The notes under the pieces: generated by a model
The model's database searches: none
Told to the model about the DNA's origin: nothing
Seen by the model: the letters and a program-made list of their open reading frames with translations, nothing else
Position numbers and translations under genes: made by a program
Source of the DNA: Combretum micranthum
Lineage: Eukaryota > Streptophyta > Magnoliopsida > Myrtales > Combretaceae
Direction: 5' to 3'
Length of the DNA: 64,000 nt
NCBI GenBank assembly: GCA_024138025.1
Contig: JAMXBD010002496.1
Coordinates: forward strand, 1 to 64,000
Part shown: positions 11,011-24,700 of the stretch, one piece after another
Position numbering within the stretch: the first letter of the stretch is position 1
Layout of the letters: each line of letters opens with the position of its first letter

Positions 11011-12796
11011 CTAGAACTAAAAATAGACTTGTCCCAAAAGAATAAAGAAAATAAGAAAATATTGTTTTGACTTGATATGGACAAGTCTAAGACTAAAAAG
11101 ACTAGTCTTAAAATAGTATGAAATAAATAAATTGCAAAGCATGAAATTAAATAAATAACAAGTGAGCTTATATGCTCTAAAGATTATATATAAATACATA
11201 AATATATTTAGTTAATTATGAATAAGAAATAATAACAACAATAAAATCAACATTTATTGAACATAATAACAACATAATAAATGTTGAATTTCATGTGCAA
11301 GAACAAAATGTTAACATGTTGTTGCTTTTACTACTCATATGAGTTTCAAAACAACACTATAGTCATGTTAAGTTACATGATATGGGTTAAACTAAATAGT
11401 TGGAAGAAATTTTACCTAAAGTGTTTAGGTGATATGAAGATGATAGTTAATGTATGATTATGTAGTTATTGAGAAAAGGTAGTTGGATTGTGTATAGAGA
11501 GAAATTTTGTGAGTATTTGGTGAAAGAGAGTTTTGGTAGAGAAAAATTTTGTGGAGAGTGTTTGTGTAGTAAATTTGAGAGAGTTTTTGTAGTGGAATGA
11601 GTTGTGTGAAAGAATGAAGGAGGAATGGGTATTTATAAAATTTTGAAGTGATAATTAGATGTAATTAAATTAATTGAAAGAGAAAATAATTGAATAGGGA
11701 AGAGAGAGAGAGGGGTGGACAACAATGAAGAAGGGAGAGAGAGAAAATTGAATAAAAATTAATTTTAGAAGAAAAGTGTGAGAGAATTTTAATAATATGT
11801 GGTGTAGAATTTTTATGTAAAAAGAAAAATTGTAAGAAACAGGTATGTAGGTATAAGAATATGTAGTAAGAAAAAGTAGAGATAGTGAAATAGTAATGAA
11901 TAGTAGAAAAATACTATAAATAGTAAACTAGACAAATAAAATACTCGTAGTAATAAAAATATGCATATAAATGTGATATATATAATTTTTAGCTACCAAA
12001 AAATTCTAAAACTGATATTTTTGAAAACCTTATATTTTTGCGAGTTTATTGGTATTAATGGAATCTTTTTGCCATCCCGTGTGCCGGGGCACGGTTTTTG
12101 AAAACTGATCCTGTTCGGATCCGAAGGACACTAGAATTTTGCGAATCAGATATTTTTAAGCCTCCATATATTATTACGAACTATTATCAATAATTATTTC
12201 CATTTCGTTGTTTAGGGTTTAAGAGAGCTGGATTGCTGGATCTTAAACACTAGGATTTGTTGTAAGCTTTGTTGACTTTTAGGATTCCGGTTTGACGTCC
12301 GGTTTTATTGAGTTATTCATAAGATCATAAAAACTTTGGGATTTTGTTCGTATTATATTTTTAGTTCGACGTCTATGGTTTATCTCATTTTATTTATGAT
12401 TATTTAATATTTTTCTGTTATTGGGATCGTTTAACCGAGTCTAGAGTTATAGGTTGACTCAGTTTGACTTTTGGTGAAAATTGAAATTTTTTTTTTAAAA
12501 TTTACTGAAGGATTTAAGGTATTAATATTTTGTTATCAAGCGTTATTTGGATATGTTGTCTTGATTTGCATGTTAGGAATCGGATAGATGATTTGATTGG
12601 TGTATGGATGTTGATTCAACTATTAGTTGGATTTTCTATTTGTTTTGGGAGTTCTCTTTTTCTCAAGATTAAGAATTCTTGTGTTTGACTTTATTTAGAA
12701 CTAGGTTTTAACTTGGTTCGATTTTCAGGGTTTCGATTTTGGTTTTTGACTTATAGGATTATTTTCTAAGAATTATGAAAATTTCAGGGGTTTAGA

Positions 12797-13528
12797 TATA
12801 TATCTTGAATGTTAAACCGTGTACAAATATATATATATTTATATAAATATGATTTTCAATTTAGTGAATATTATAATGGTATCATCCTATTGAACCATAT
12901 GAACATAGGTAAAGCTTTGATTTGATAAATAATTAATAAAATGATTTTAATTTTATTTTATCTACATATTACCGGGTGATAAATTTATATAGCAGAAAAA
13001 AAAGATGCATTTGTAATATCCGACGACAAGTACATATCTACATAAAATGATCATAATTATATAATAAGATATTTTTGCTTAAATATTGAATATACGATTT
13101 AAAGAATTCTATACAACACGTGAAATATCCCTATTATTTGTCATTTAATTAGATAATGAAAAGATATATAGTTTTGAACCACAGTTAGAATTTAGGTTAA
13201 TAATTAAATTAGGCAACTAAATTAAACATATAATTTAAATTGTGCTAAAAAAATTTAATAACCTGTCATAATTAGCTAATAAGTGGATTTAATTGAAATA
13301 AAGATATCAATACCCTAATTTCCTATTAAAAATCTTCAAAACCTTAAATCATTATTACATATCAAACTAAGCTTACATAAATTAAATTTCTAAATCTAAT
13401 TTGTAGAAACAACCTATATCATTCTTATCAACCTCTTTCTTACTCCAATAGAACCTATCTCTAAAAATTCCCAAATTCAAATTCCATTCATTCCATTATC
13501 AATATAGCACTAAAATTGGTAAGCAAAT
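12797..13528 (+). repeat. 1.1-kb tandem unit U5, middle part
   Basis: Continuation of U5 after the family-B LTR, from the TATAT duplication through the leader-like zone. It ends in GGTAAGC and the following few bases, the donor-like point of the unit, where the next insertion starts. Confidence 0.82.
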
Positions 13529-13900
13529 TGTAAAGACCCGGACTTACGCCTATATTTAAAATAGGTGAATGTAGATCTCCAACCACATATAACCTGCAGT
13601 ATTATATGTAAGTTATCCTTAAAGAAGTGTTTGAATAATTGTTTGTCTAAAGCTTCAAAAGAACAAATTTGAAAACTATTAACTTTTAAAACTTTTAAGA
13701 AAAAATAACATCTTCATCATCACATTTCATAAAAGATATAAACTTAAAACATACATGGTTAAGTATAGGTATTACAAACAAAGGCTAATGACAAGCCTTA
13801 TACAAAAGACATAAAAGATAGACAAAACTATAACGTCTATTACATATATCCAAAACTACATTAAGCTAGTCTATTACAAAAAGAAATCCATCAAGGTACA

Positions 13901-16900
13901 TGTCACACCTTAAGAGGTACCTTAAATGTGGCAGTCTGTCGTACACAATACTAAAGCCTAAGAATGACTATCTCAGTCACGCAGAGGCTCTCATATCATG
14001 TAAAAGGCGTACATCACAACTAAGGGAACACATCGGTGTAGCGCAATTTACATTGATAATGATTAAATAACAAGATAAGGAGAATACGTATCATAAATAT
14101 ACACATGGTAAATTACAATTCTTAGAGGCACATCCCGCTATTGTCTTCCAATCAAAATAAATACACTTCTTAGAATTACCAAAACACTAACATAACATGA
14201 ATTACATATAAGGAACCTTACAAAGTAACTTCATCTTATATCCCTAATGCCTTCATAAAAGTTTAACATCCTTCCATGACTTCCTTAATGTCATGATCTT
14301 CGATTAAGCCACGGGTATACCTGTTTCAACAAAATCTATAGGGGTATAAGCTTACAACTAGCTTAGTGAGGTATTTCTTTTCATTCGCACCATGGTTTCA
14401 AACAAATTCATTTAAATTTTCACACATATGCTATGCATATAATGCAACAATCACGTGATTACACAAATATATATAGTTATCCGAAAACCATATATAGAAC
14501 GAATTTACCCCTCTGTATCGAAGGTTAGGGAATTGGTGATGAAGATCTGCGACCTTCTACTGTTAGTCCCCAGGTCCCCACTCAAAGCGTTCGGTTGGCT
14601 CGGCTCTGAACCTAGAGTCGCATTCCCTGGGCGATTTGGATTCTCTAGGAAGGAACATGGCATGTGTCTCAGCACGATTGCAGCCAATCCAACTCTACGC
14701 GTAGGAGTAGCAGCCTTCCGAAAGAAATGTGACTTGATGGATGCTATGCGTGAGCGTTTTATTTTTCTTAAGCCAAATCTTATTAAGGTTTATTAGGGAG
14801 AGCGATCAATCAATTTAACGAATAATAAGCAGTCATATAAGTAAGTAACAAAACACTTAAACCGACAGTTTAAAATTATGATATTCTTAATTCTCATTGC
14901 ATACATAAGCATAGAATCACATAAATACATATTCCCATATTCCCACACATATCTAGTTTTATCTTTTCTTAGTATACTAATGCCACTGCTGTACAAGCAT
15001 AAGTAAGGTAACGAAATTAAGAGAAATAACTCACTCGTCCATTTCACAATCTTCTTAGTTGTAGCAATCCTTAGAAAGGGTAATCTCATATCCTTTGTCA
15101 CCTAGACTAAATAAATATCCAGGATGAGTATTTCTTGGAAATTCTACTTGAACTTTCTAATTCTATCTCACAATGTCCGTCAAAATTGTATAGAATGAAA
15201 TTCCAATTTAAAATGGCCATAACTTGCTCATTTTAACTCGGAATTTCGCATATAATATACCATTTTCTACCTATTCGAAAAGATCTATCCATTTCTAAGG
15301 TTATTTTTGTTGTATAAGGTCGTTTGGGTTCCAAAACCATATGGTACATATTTAAAATGAATATTTCTATATTTTGTGAAACAATTTTCTAACTCAACTT
15401 CATTCAAAAATCCTTTAGTAAATATATATATATAATATATGATTGATAAATCCCTTGAGTATATAGATAAGCTCACTTTATATGCAAAAATTTTAATGGT
15501 AGTGTCTCAACAATTTATTTCATATAACAATTCATTTTGGAGTGTTAAAATTTAACTTGACAAATTTCTTTTCAAGTATTTTGAAGAAACTTTATATTTT
15601 CCTAGGTACTATAAATGAGTATATTCTTATTTTATTTTCCTCATTCCTTTTTACAAAACAAGTCAACTTTCCTTTAACTTTGGTCTTTTATAATTTTTAC
15701 TTCTAGTAATAAAAGATCAAAGTTATCAAAAGTTTATTAAGTTATTGATAACCTACTTATAAATTTGCATTTAGAACGGTTTTAGAAAATGAGTCTTTTC
15801 TTCTTATATTTCTTGTTTAAAATATAAGTTCTTGTTTTCTAAAACTTGGTCTTTTACTTCCTCTACAAATTTTATTTGAAAAGAGTCATTTTTATTGATA
15901 AAATCCTTTGTTTTTGATCTTATCATATTTATATTCTTTGAAAATAAGTTCTTCTTTAGAAACTTGAAAATCATTATTTTTCTAAGTGAGTTTATAACTT
16001 TATAGGTTGATTTTATCTTAACTTTGAAAACTAGTTTGCTTCTTGTTTTTGTTATGGAGTTAAAAAAAATTTAATCTTAAACTTTTTATGAAAATTTTGA
16101 ATACTAACAAATTATTTTACTAAAACTTAGGTTACAATATTATAAAAGATAGTGTTTGTTTCTTATATTTCCATGGTAAAGTTATCTTTGTTATTTGAGA
16201 AAAATTTGACAAAACTTGTATTATCCTATTTCTATGTTGTTGATAATAATCTCCATTATTTAATAACAAGTCACATAATAGAAAATTTAGTTTCAAGTTC
16301 TTTTAATAAAGTAAAATTCTACTTTTAAATTTAGTTGAGACAATATCGTTATGTAAATGCATGTATTATGAGCATATAAAATAATAAGAATATGAGAAAA
16401 ATACTAGAAGCAAATAATAATAAGCAAGATAATAAAAATATCAAGAATTGGGAACCTTAGCTTCATCAAGGTATCCCGGGACTAAGAATAGACTAGTCTC
16501 AAAAAGAATGAAGAAAAGAAAGAAATGTTGTTTTGACTTGATATGGATAAGTCTAAGACTAGAAAGACTAGTCTTAAAATAGCATGAAATAAATAAATTG
16601 CAAAACATGAAATTAAAGAAATAACAAGTGAGCTTATATACTCTAAAGATTATATATAAATATATAAATATATTTAGTTAGATATGAATAAGAAATTATT
16701 ATAATAACAACAATAAAATCAACATATATATGAACATAAAAACAACATAATAAAATTTGAATTTCATGTACAAGAACAAAACATGAATTTGTTGTTGTTT
16801 TTACTACTCATATGAGTTTCAAAACAACACCATAGTCATGTTAAGTTTCATGACATGGGTAAATAAATAGGAATATGAGTTTTACCTAAAGTGTTTATGT

Positions 16901-18111
16901 GGTAGGAAGATAGTAGGTGAAAGGGGTATTATGTGGGTAGTGATATGTGGTAGATAGTTTGTGTATAAGGAAGGACTTTTGTGAAGAATTGGTTTAAGAG
17001 AGTTTTGGTAGAGAGAAATTTTGGAGAGAGGATTTGTGGAGAGATTTTGGGAGAGTTTTGGTAGTGAAATGAGTTGTGTGAAAGAATGGAGGAATGAGGT
17101 ATTTATAGTAATATGTGGTGTAGAATTTTTATGGGAAAAAAATTGTAAGAATAGTAGAAATGTACTATGAATAGGTAGTGAGAAAAAGTAGAGATAGATG
17201 AATAGTAATGAATAGTAGAAATGTACTATGAATAGTAGACTAGACAAATAAAATATTGGTAGTATTAAAAATTAACGTATAAATGCGATATCTATAATTT
17301 TTAGTTACAGGAAAATTCTAAAACTGATATTTTTGGAAACCTTATATTTTTAAGAGTTTATTGGTATTAATGGAATATTTTAGCCACCGTGTATCGGGCA
17401 TGGTTTTTGAAAACTGATCCTGTTCGGATCCAAAGGATACTAGAAATTTGCGAATCTTATATTTTTAAGCTTCCCTATATTTTTACGAACTATTATCAAC
17501 AATTATTTTCATTTCGTTGTTTAGGATTTAAGAGCATGGAATTGCCGGATCTTTAACACTAGGGTTAGTTGTAAGCTTTGTTGACTTTTAGGGTTTCGGT
17601 TTGACTTCTGGCTTGTTGATTTTATTCGTATGATTATAAAATTTTGGGGTTTTTATCCGTATTATATTTTTAGTTCAATGTCTATGGTTTATTTCATTTT
17701 ATTCGTGACTATTTAATATTTTTCAGTTCTCGGATCGTTTAAACGGGTCTAGAGTTATGGGTTGACTCAGTTTGACTTTTGGTAAAAATGAAAAATTTTT
17801 TATTCTAAAATTCACCAAAGGATTTAAGGTCTTAGTATTATATTGTCGAGCATTATTTGGATATATCGTCTTGATTTGTGTGTTAGGAATTGGATAGATG
17901 ATTTGATTGATGTACGGATGTCGAATCAACCTATAGTTAGATTTTCTATTTTGTTTTGAGGGTTCTTTTTTTCTCAAGATTAAGAATTCTCGTGTTTGAC
18001 CTTATTTAGAATTTGGTTTTAACTTGGGTTGATTTTTAGGGTTTCGGTTTTTTGGTATTAGACTTATAGGATTATTTTTCCTAAAAATTATGAAAATTCC
18101 AGGGGTTTATA
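13901..18111 (-). mobile_element. Family-B solo LTR, copy 2
   Basis: TGTCACACCTTAAG at 13,901 to GGGGTTTATA at 18,111 (the usual final CA has become TA), flanked by a perfect GTACA duplication (13,896-13,900 and 18,112-18,116). The 4,211-bp sequence is collinear with 6,193-12,796 minus the MULE. The dyad block is at 15,211-15,250. The frames at 14,455-14,796 and 14,505-14,687 overlap on opposite strands and are not preserved in the other copies. No internal region remains. Confidence 0.9.
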
Positions 18112-19126
18112 GTACATGGTCAACATCTAATCCTCCAAACCATCTAGGAAGTCCTCAAAATACGTACAATAGCCCATACTCACATAAAACTCATCGCTGT
18201 CATCACCATCTGAAATTGATAAAATATAAGCCAAAGACCTAGTACACAAGTAACGAAAACACAAGCTTAATGGCATACAAGCTTAGGTTACAAGCAAATG
18301 TTATAATCATTAAGTTATTAGATAATCTTTAGTTAGCCAAATAACACTGGAGTATTCAAACTCCGGACAACAGAGGTATCTAGGGGAACCTAATTAAATG
18401 ATCTCGATGCTCAGGGGGTTGATATAAGCAGCTTGGATATTTATATCTCCTAGATAAATCTATCCAATAACGAATAAGTAATTTCATTTAGGGTGCTTAG
18501 CCGTTTCTCAACTTTACTACAATATCACCTAATTTAAGTGTTTCCATAAATATTGAATTAAATCATATTACATCCTTTTAAGAATAAGTAAATATTAAAC
18601 CGATACCAAATACCTTATTGACTAAAGTCATTGCATCATGATAGGGGTGGTCTAAGCACCTAAACTACCATGCCCCTAATCTGAGCAAGATGTTGCTCTC
18701 CGAACCAAATTCAGTGACACAAAAGACAATCATACAAACAATTCTTAAGTTTTCTTAAATTAAAGTAACTTAAAGTATGCCTATCCTAAGCAAAGAATCA
18801 AGCATGTTGCTGCGTACCTTGCTATAAAGAGAACCAATGGAAGCACTCAAATGAAGATCAGTAGAGAAACTCAAAGGAGTATCTATCATTGCTACAAGGA
18901 AATTCAATTTAAATCAATATAAACACTTTAAATTATACATAGGATATAACTAATTCTAGACTTAACTCTCATAGGAATTCAAATGAATCTAAAGCAAAGT
19001 CATAACATATCATTTATATATCAAACAAACTCATAAAATCATCATAAGATAAATTAATAAGCTAAAGGAATGGTTTGAAGAAGTTTTGAAAATGAAAAAC
19101 TGCAGGGAATAAGTCGGCCTCCAACG

Positions 19127-19388
19127 CCAGCAGCATTCAGGCGGTGTAAGCTGCACAGAAAATTCTACGCTTACCAACTCTGGCAACGTTAACATAAACA
19201 CCTGCAATGTTGTGGTTTATGCCGGCAGCGTTGAGCTGGTGTAGACTGCAACTCAGATTTATCAAAATTTTCGAGAGTTCCACGAGGTTAGTCCACGCTT
19301 GTGAATACCCCCAACACTGGTAGTGTTGTTATGTACATCGGCTATGCTGACCTCTACGCCTACGGCATTGAGACGACGTATACTGCAG
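19127..19388. repeat. Three diverged copies of a GC-rich 30-bp motif
   Basis: A motif of the form GCAGCRTTNAGNNGGTGTANNCTGCA occurs at about 19,127-19,155, 19,221-19,250 and 19,361-19,388, in otherwise AT-rich DNA. Spacing is irregular (94 and about 140 bp), so it is an old, diverged repeat. Confidence 0.55.
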
Positions 19389-20365
19389 CACAAATTTTTG
19401 AAAAAATTGCAGACTTCCCTATTTCGAAAACAAAACTTTTGCTACATTTTTCATTTTCAAACTTCACACATTTCTAACACCAAACTTCAACCTATATGTA
19501 TTCTAACTTCTTTTAACACACATAATCTTCACTTCAACTCATCAAACATCTATATTTACCATTTCAAACAAAATTTTTCATTCAACCCTTCACCTTGCAA
19601 ATTCAACTACTCAAAACCATCTCAACCCTATTCATTCCCAACTCCATTTACTCCAACACTACATACTGCTTACTTAACACAAATAGCAACTTATAAACCA
19701 TCAAGATATTCATTCAATATATAACAAACACATGTATATCATCAATACTCATTTTAGCATGAAAACTTATATTATAGTAAAACCTTAAACTAACAAATAT
19801 GCTCTTAACATAGCAAACACATATCTTAAGAAGCTTGGGCCTGGTTTTGTGGTCTTGCCACAAGAAAATGATGGTCTTGCTTGAGAAAAATATAGGTGAT
19901 GTTTGGACTTGAATGAGGTGAGTTTTAGAAGATGAAAAACGGTATTTTTCTCTTCTCTAGTGAATTGTCTTGGTTGGTCTGATTTTTCATATGAATTTTT
20001 GCTAAAAGCGGACTTGATATTTATCTAAATGTTGACTTTAGAGGCCGCCATGATATGGGCAATAATTTTGCTTGGGTTTGGGCTCATTTTTTGCCTAAAA
20101 TAATTGAGTTTGGGTTTATTTGTCTCCAAAATTTTTTGCTATGTTTAAGAATATATGTTGAGCATATTTAACTTATTTTAAACAAATTTTATACACTTTA
20201 TTACACTTACAAATTCATGAACATAATATTTATTCACATTAAGATATTTCAATATTCAAATACATTAATACAAAACATATATCATATACAAACACAATTC
20301 ACATAATGCTCAAATGCCCTAACACTCATGTGTAAAAATATAAATTTGAGAATTATGACTATTTC

Positions 20366-20569
20366 ACATGTACCCTCCAAATATTCTTCTATCTTTTGCC
20401 TATATCAATACCTTTTATTATTTTTTAATTCTATTTTTATTAAATAATAGGTAACGTAGGAGAGTAGGAATTAAGATCAACACCGAAATCATACAGAAGA
20501 AGCTCTAATAGATAATTTTGGTAGTAGTATCTTGAAGATCAGAAGATCTAATTGACGATTTTTGCATTT
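20366..20569 (+). repeat. 1.1-kb tandem unit U5, right part
   Basis: Intron-like remainder and the 20-codon frame of U5 (20,493-20,555). It starts ACA instead of ATG and carries one S-to-I change, with the stop conserved. Confidence 0.78.
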
Positions 20570-21690
20570 CTAGTAAATTAATTTGAAAACAGTGATGAAT
20601 ATATATATATATATATATATATACACATGTGTGTGTGCGTGTGTGCGTGTGTGTGTGTGCGCGTGTGTGTGTTGATTGAATGTTTGATGATTATTATTTA
20701 ATCATTTGGTGATTCTAATGTTAGATTTAAGTATTAATTAATTACACAAATGTATATCATGAATGTTAAACTATACAAATATATATACAAATATGATTTT
20801 CAATTTAATGATAATGGTATCGTCCTTTTTAACCATATGAACATGGGTGAAGCTTTAATTTGATAAATAATTAATAAAATGACTTCAATTATATTTTATC
20901 TACATAGTGTCAGGTGATGAATTTATATAACAAAAAAAAAAAAAAAAGGATGCATATGTAATATCCCATGGCAAGTACATATCCACATAAAATGATCCTA
21001 ATTGTATAAGATAATTTTGCTTAAATATGGAATATATGATTTTAAAAATTTTATACAACATGTGAAATATCCCTATTATTTGTCCTTTAATTAGATAAGT
21101 TCTAATAAATTGTCAATAAAAGATAGATAATTTTGAACCACAATTAGAATTTAGGTTAATAATTAATTTTTGTAACTAAATTAAAAAATTTATTTAAATT
21201 GTGGTAAAAAAAAACTTAATAACCTGTCAAAATTGGTTTGTAAGTGGATTTAATTGAAATAGAGATATCAATACATCAATTTCCTATTGAAAATTTTAAA
21301 TACCTCAAATCATTATTACACGCCAAACTAAGCTAGGCTAAATTAAATTTCTAAAAAATACAACCTATATCATTCTTATACACCCTCTTTCTTACTCCAC
21401 CAATTTTTGCAGAGAATCTGTCTATAAAAATTCACAAATTCAAATCCCATTCATTCCATTATCAATATTGCACCAAAATTGGTAAGCGTATACCCCCATA
21501 TTCTCTTCTATCTTTTACCTATATCAATACCCTTTTTATTTTTTTAAATTCCTATTTCAATTCAATTATAGGCAATATTGGCGAGTAGGAATTAAGATCA
21601 ATGCCAAAATCATATGGAAGAAGCTCTAATAGATAATTTTGGTAGTAGTAGCTTGAAGATCAGAAGATCTAATTGATGATTTTTGCATTT
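20570..21690 (+). repeat. 1.1-kb tandem unit U6
   Basis: A complete unit of 1,121 bp. Its TG block is expanded into a long AT then GT/GC microsatellite (about 20,599-20,671). It carries TATAAAA at about 21,424 in the leader-like zone where the other units read TCTAAAA, the intron-like segment (GTAAGC donor at 21,483), and the best-preserved 20-codon frame. Confidence 0.87.
21614..21676 (+). other. Conserved 20-codon ORF of tandem unit (U6)
   Basis: ATG-to-TGA frame reading MEEALIDNFGSSSLKIRRSN, which matches the consensus of all six copies. The stop is immediately followed by the next unit boundary, so no longer protein can be encoded by the unit itself. It may be a truncated first coding exon. 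Confidence 0.38.
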
Positions 21691-21728
21691 CTAGTAAATT
21701 AATTTTAAAATTATGATGAAGATATGTG
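21691..21728 (+). repeat. 1.1-kb tandem unit U7, left part
   Basis: First 38 bp of U7, ending in the ATGTG target site (21,724-21,728) of the following LTR. Confidence 0.75.
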
Positions 21729-24700
21729 TGTCACGCCCCATAAGGTACCCTAAACGTAACAGTCCGCCACATGCCATATAAGATTCCCGAATTACCACCT
21801 TAGTCTTTCGAGAGTCTCATATAGATGTAAGGCGTACCTTTACAACAATAGAGTGCAAGTCCGAATGGAGATAAAAGCTTAATTTGGCATGCATAGGCAA
21901 TAGGATATAATTCATGAAACATAAATAAATATTACAAATTCTAAGGGGCATTCCCCCGCAAAAGAATATTTAACGGTCTATTACAGTCATCCAAGTCTTA
22001 GAAGTTTTCTATGGAAGTCTAATACAGAAATTACAACTTCTAGGGAAAACTCCTAGCTTCGGTACCTGTTCAGCCGGGTCACGTCGCCTAAGCCACAAAT
22101 GGTAAGCTGCAAAAGGAATGGACTGTAGGGACGTAAGCTAACTAGCTTAGTGAGTGTAATCTCCCACAAAAACATTTATGTCACAACAATTCAATCAAGT
22201 TATTAATCAAGCAAGTGTATGCATCAAACACATGAGTTCAACATACATATGACCAACCGGAAATCATATGTGGATGGAATTGCGCCCTCCATCCCGGGTT
22301 AGCAGATTAACGACTACTGCGGTACTAACAATATCCCGTTTATGGTTCACGGCTAACCTACGATTATTCGATGTCGTTTATGGTTCACGACTAACCTACG
22401 ATTATTCGATGTCGTTTATGGTTCACGACTAACCTACAAATGCTAATGCTCCTCCCCTTGTGATATGCACATGTCAATTTAGCATTAGTCCAAGTAGTTG
22501 ATTAAGCCAATTTACTTAGGCGATCAATCAATTTATCAGACAATCCATCATAGCTAACTATACAATCAAAGTTTATCACCCGGTTTCGATATTCTTAATT
22601 TGAGTTCTCACATCATCATCAATCATATAATTTCCCATTAATCCCCATCATTCATATTCCATTCATTTGACCTACATTCTAGTGCACTACTTTACAAGCA
22701 CATACAATAAATGAATCGGGAAGAAAAACTCACTCCGCCATTGGTACTCCGTTCTTCTAGTAATAATAGTCCGGAGGCAAATATCACCGTCCACGGGTTC
22801 ACCTATTCATATAAGAAATACCCTAATAAGTATTCTACCAACTTAGGACACTAAAACTCTAAGAAAACTTAGTGAAATCGGAATTCGCGTCATTTTCGAA
22901 GTTCCGTTTTAAAATGGCCATAACTTGGTCGTTTTAAGTCGGAATTTCGCAAATTTTATACCGATTTCTATCTACTTCGGAAGAGCTTTCTAAATATGAA
23001 GTTTAAATCAAGTTTTGAAAATATCTAAGCCTCGGAATTGAGGGATCAGATCTGTACAGCGGGTTTATCAATTCCAAAAATGCGGTTTTCATGAATGCAT
23101 TTGAGATTCCTAAGTATAAAATGATACTAAATGCAATGGTAATGATTTTCCCTATCATGAATGTCATGATGTGAACTTTAATGAGTCTATGTTCTTATAA
23201 CTTTTTAGATTTAAAGAATTTTAAAATAAACTTTTCTTAGAAACCATTTTATACCAATGTTTAGTAAGTGAATTTCCTACACTTGACCACACCTACATAT
23301 TACAAGGATTTTCTTTAGAAAAACTCTACTTTGTTTAAAGAAATTTTGACCCTTATATTAGTTATATCCTAAGGCCTTTATTTCTTTAATAAAATCCACA
23401 TTTATAAACTTTTAAGTGGGTCTTTTACTATGGGGTTTCCAAAAATCCGAATTTACAAAAGTCCATTTTCAAGTTGATTCCTTTAGGAAAAATATATTTT
23501 GTACTTAAAACTTTAAGTATTTATTATACCTATATCCTAAGGACTTCATTTGTTTAAGAAAATATCATTTTTGAAGTTGGAAAAATAGTGTTTTCTAACC
23601 CTACATCCATTATTACGAATTTTGTCTACATGACTTTTAGCTCAAAACTTCTATGGACTTCATTTCTTGTTTCCAACATTTTCTTTAGTAAAAACTCATT
23701 TAGACTCATGAAAAATATTACTAAACATTATCTATTACCCATAGGCTTCATTTCTCTTATAAAATATATGTTTAGAAGTTGAAAAGTGTTTTTGACCTAG
23801 GTTTTCAAAGTCATCCGAATTTTCATAAGTCTTTTTCTAAAGTACTTTTCTTTTTGACTTCATGGACTCATCTATCTATAGATCTATATACTAGGAAAGT
23901 CATTTACTAAAGACAAAAGTATTAAAGACTATTAATGCACATAAACAAAATAATAATGAAACTTAAATGCCTACATGATCATGAGTAATAAATGATGGAT
24001 CTACTTTATCAAATGCTTAAATGAGTTTTGAAAACATAAAAACTATATTTTTATAAAAGATCTTTGTTTAAAAACTTTTTGTTGGAGGAACATAAAGCTT
24101 TTGGTATGAAAGCTTCTTTAAAAGTTAGATCCACTTTGTAATGGTTCGGGATTCTTGTTTTGATATCTCATTGTCCCTACTAAAAGATCATGGGGACATG
24201 GTTGAAATATCCAAAATCACTTAGCCATAACAAAGTTTTATGAGTGGAAGAGTAAACTTTACTTACTTGAAGTGGAATGGAAGATAAAAGAAGAAATGGA
24301 AGTTGTGTGTTGTGTGGGGGCTTGGGAAGTTTCGGCCAAGAGGGAAATGGAGAGGAAGGAGCTTTTACACTTTGTAAAATTTGGAAAGTGAAAGAATGAG
24401 GAGAGAGAGAGGAAAGATAGCTTATATAGGAAGTGGATTTAGGTTAAAGAAGTGAAAAATTTAAATGGAGCATGGAGGGGGGGGGTGCTTATTGTTTGTT
24501 CCATTTTGATTTGCCTTTGATTTGATTTGCATCACTTGTCATAATTGAATAAGTTGAAGGGACAAAAGTTATGGAAGAAAGGAGTTGATTTGAGTGATGG
24601 TAAGGGTTAGATTTGTAGGGTGGCTAATAGGTAGACTAGGTAGTACTTTATGAATAGTAGTGAATAGTTGACAAGACAATTTAATTTCCGGTAGTAATGA

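Larger units (their letters stand above)
6193..12796 (-). mobile_element. Family-B solo LTR, copy 1 (contains Mutator-like element)
   Basis: The plus strand reads TGTCACGCCCT at 6,193 and ends GGGGTTTAGA at 12,796. TATAT is duplicated at 6,188-6,192 and 12,797-12,801. Without the Mutator-like insertion (7,873-10,055 plus its TSD) it is about 4.4 kb. It aligns along its length with 13,901-18,111 and 45,500-49,411. The sense orientation (TGTAA start, GTGACA end) is inferred from an LTR/primer-site junction at 27,304-27,320. No internal coding region is present, so it is a solo LTR produced by LTR-LTR recombination. It carries the dyad block at 7,497-7,540 and a 39-bp repeat at 10,917-11,010. 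Confidence 0.88.
13529..20366. mobile_element. LTR-like insertion of unassigned family (hosts family-B LTR)
   Basis: Foreign sequence splits U5 between 13,528 and about 20,366. Apart from the nested LTR at 13,901-18,111 it is about 2.6 kb. It starts TGTAAAGACCCGG and the far side has TTTCACA near 20,368, compatible with TG...CA ends, but the flanks give only an imperfect duplication (CAAAT versus CACAT) and the right boundary is uncertain by a few bases. No gag or pol motif is visible. A GC-richer motif recurs three times at 19,127-19,388. The open frame at 19,323-19,724 lies in low-complexity sequence and has no recognisable domain. Best reading is a solo LTR or non-coding LTR-type element. 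Confidence 0.55.

Noticed and set aside
14455..14796. 113-codon plus-strand ORF
   Set aside because: It overlaps an opposite-strand ORF in the family-B LTR, and the frame is not kept in copies 1 and 3.
16882..17247. 121-codon minus-strand ORF
   Set aside because: Leu/Ser/Phe/Thr-rich translation of a purine-rich LTR strand; not preserved in related LTRs.
19323..19724. 133-codon ORF
   Set aside because: Low-complexity Asn/Ser/Phe/Thr-rich translation in an AT-rich non-coding block; no start context or domain.
20599..20671. Z-DNA or recombination hotspot at the AT/GT microsatellite
   Set aside because: It is a length-variable microsatellite present in every unit of the array; there is no evidence for a function beyond slippage.
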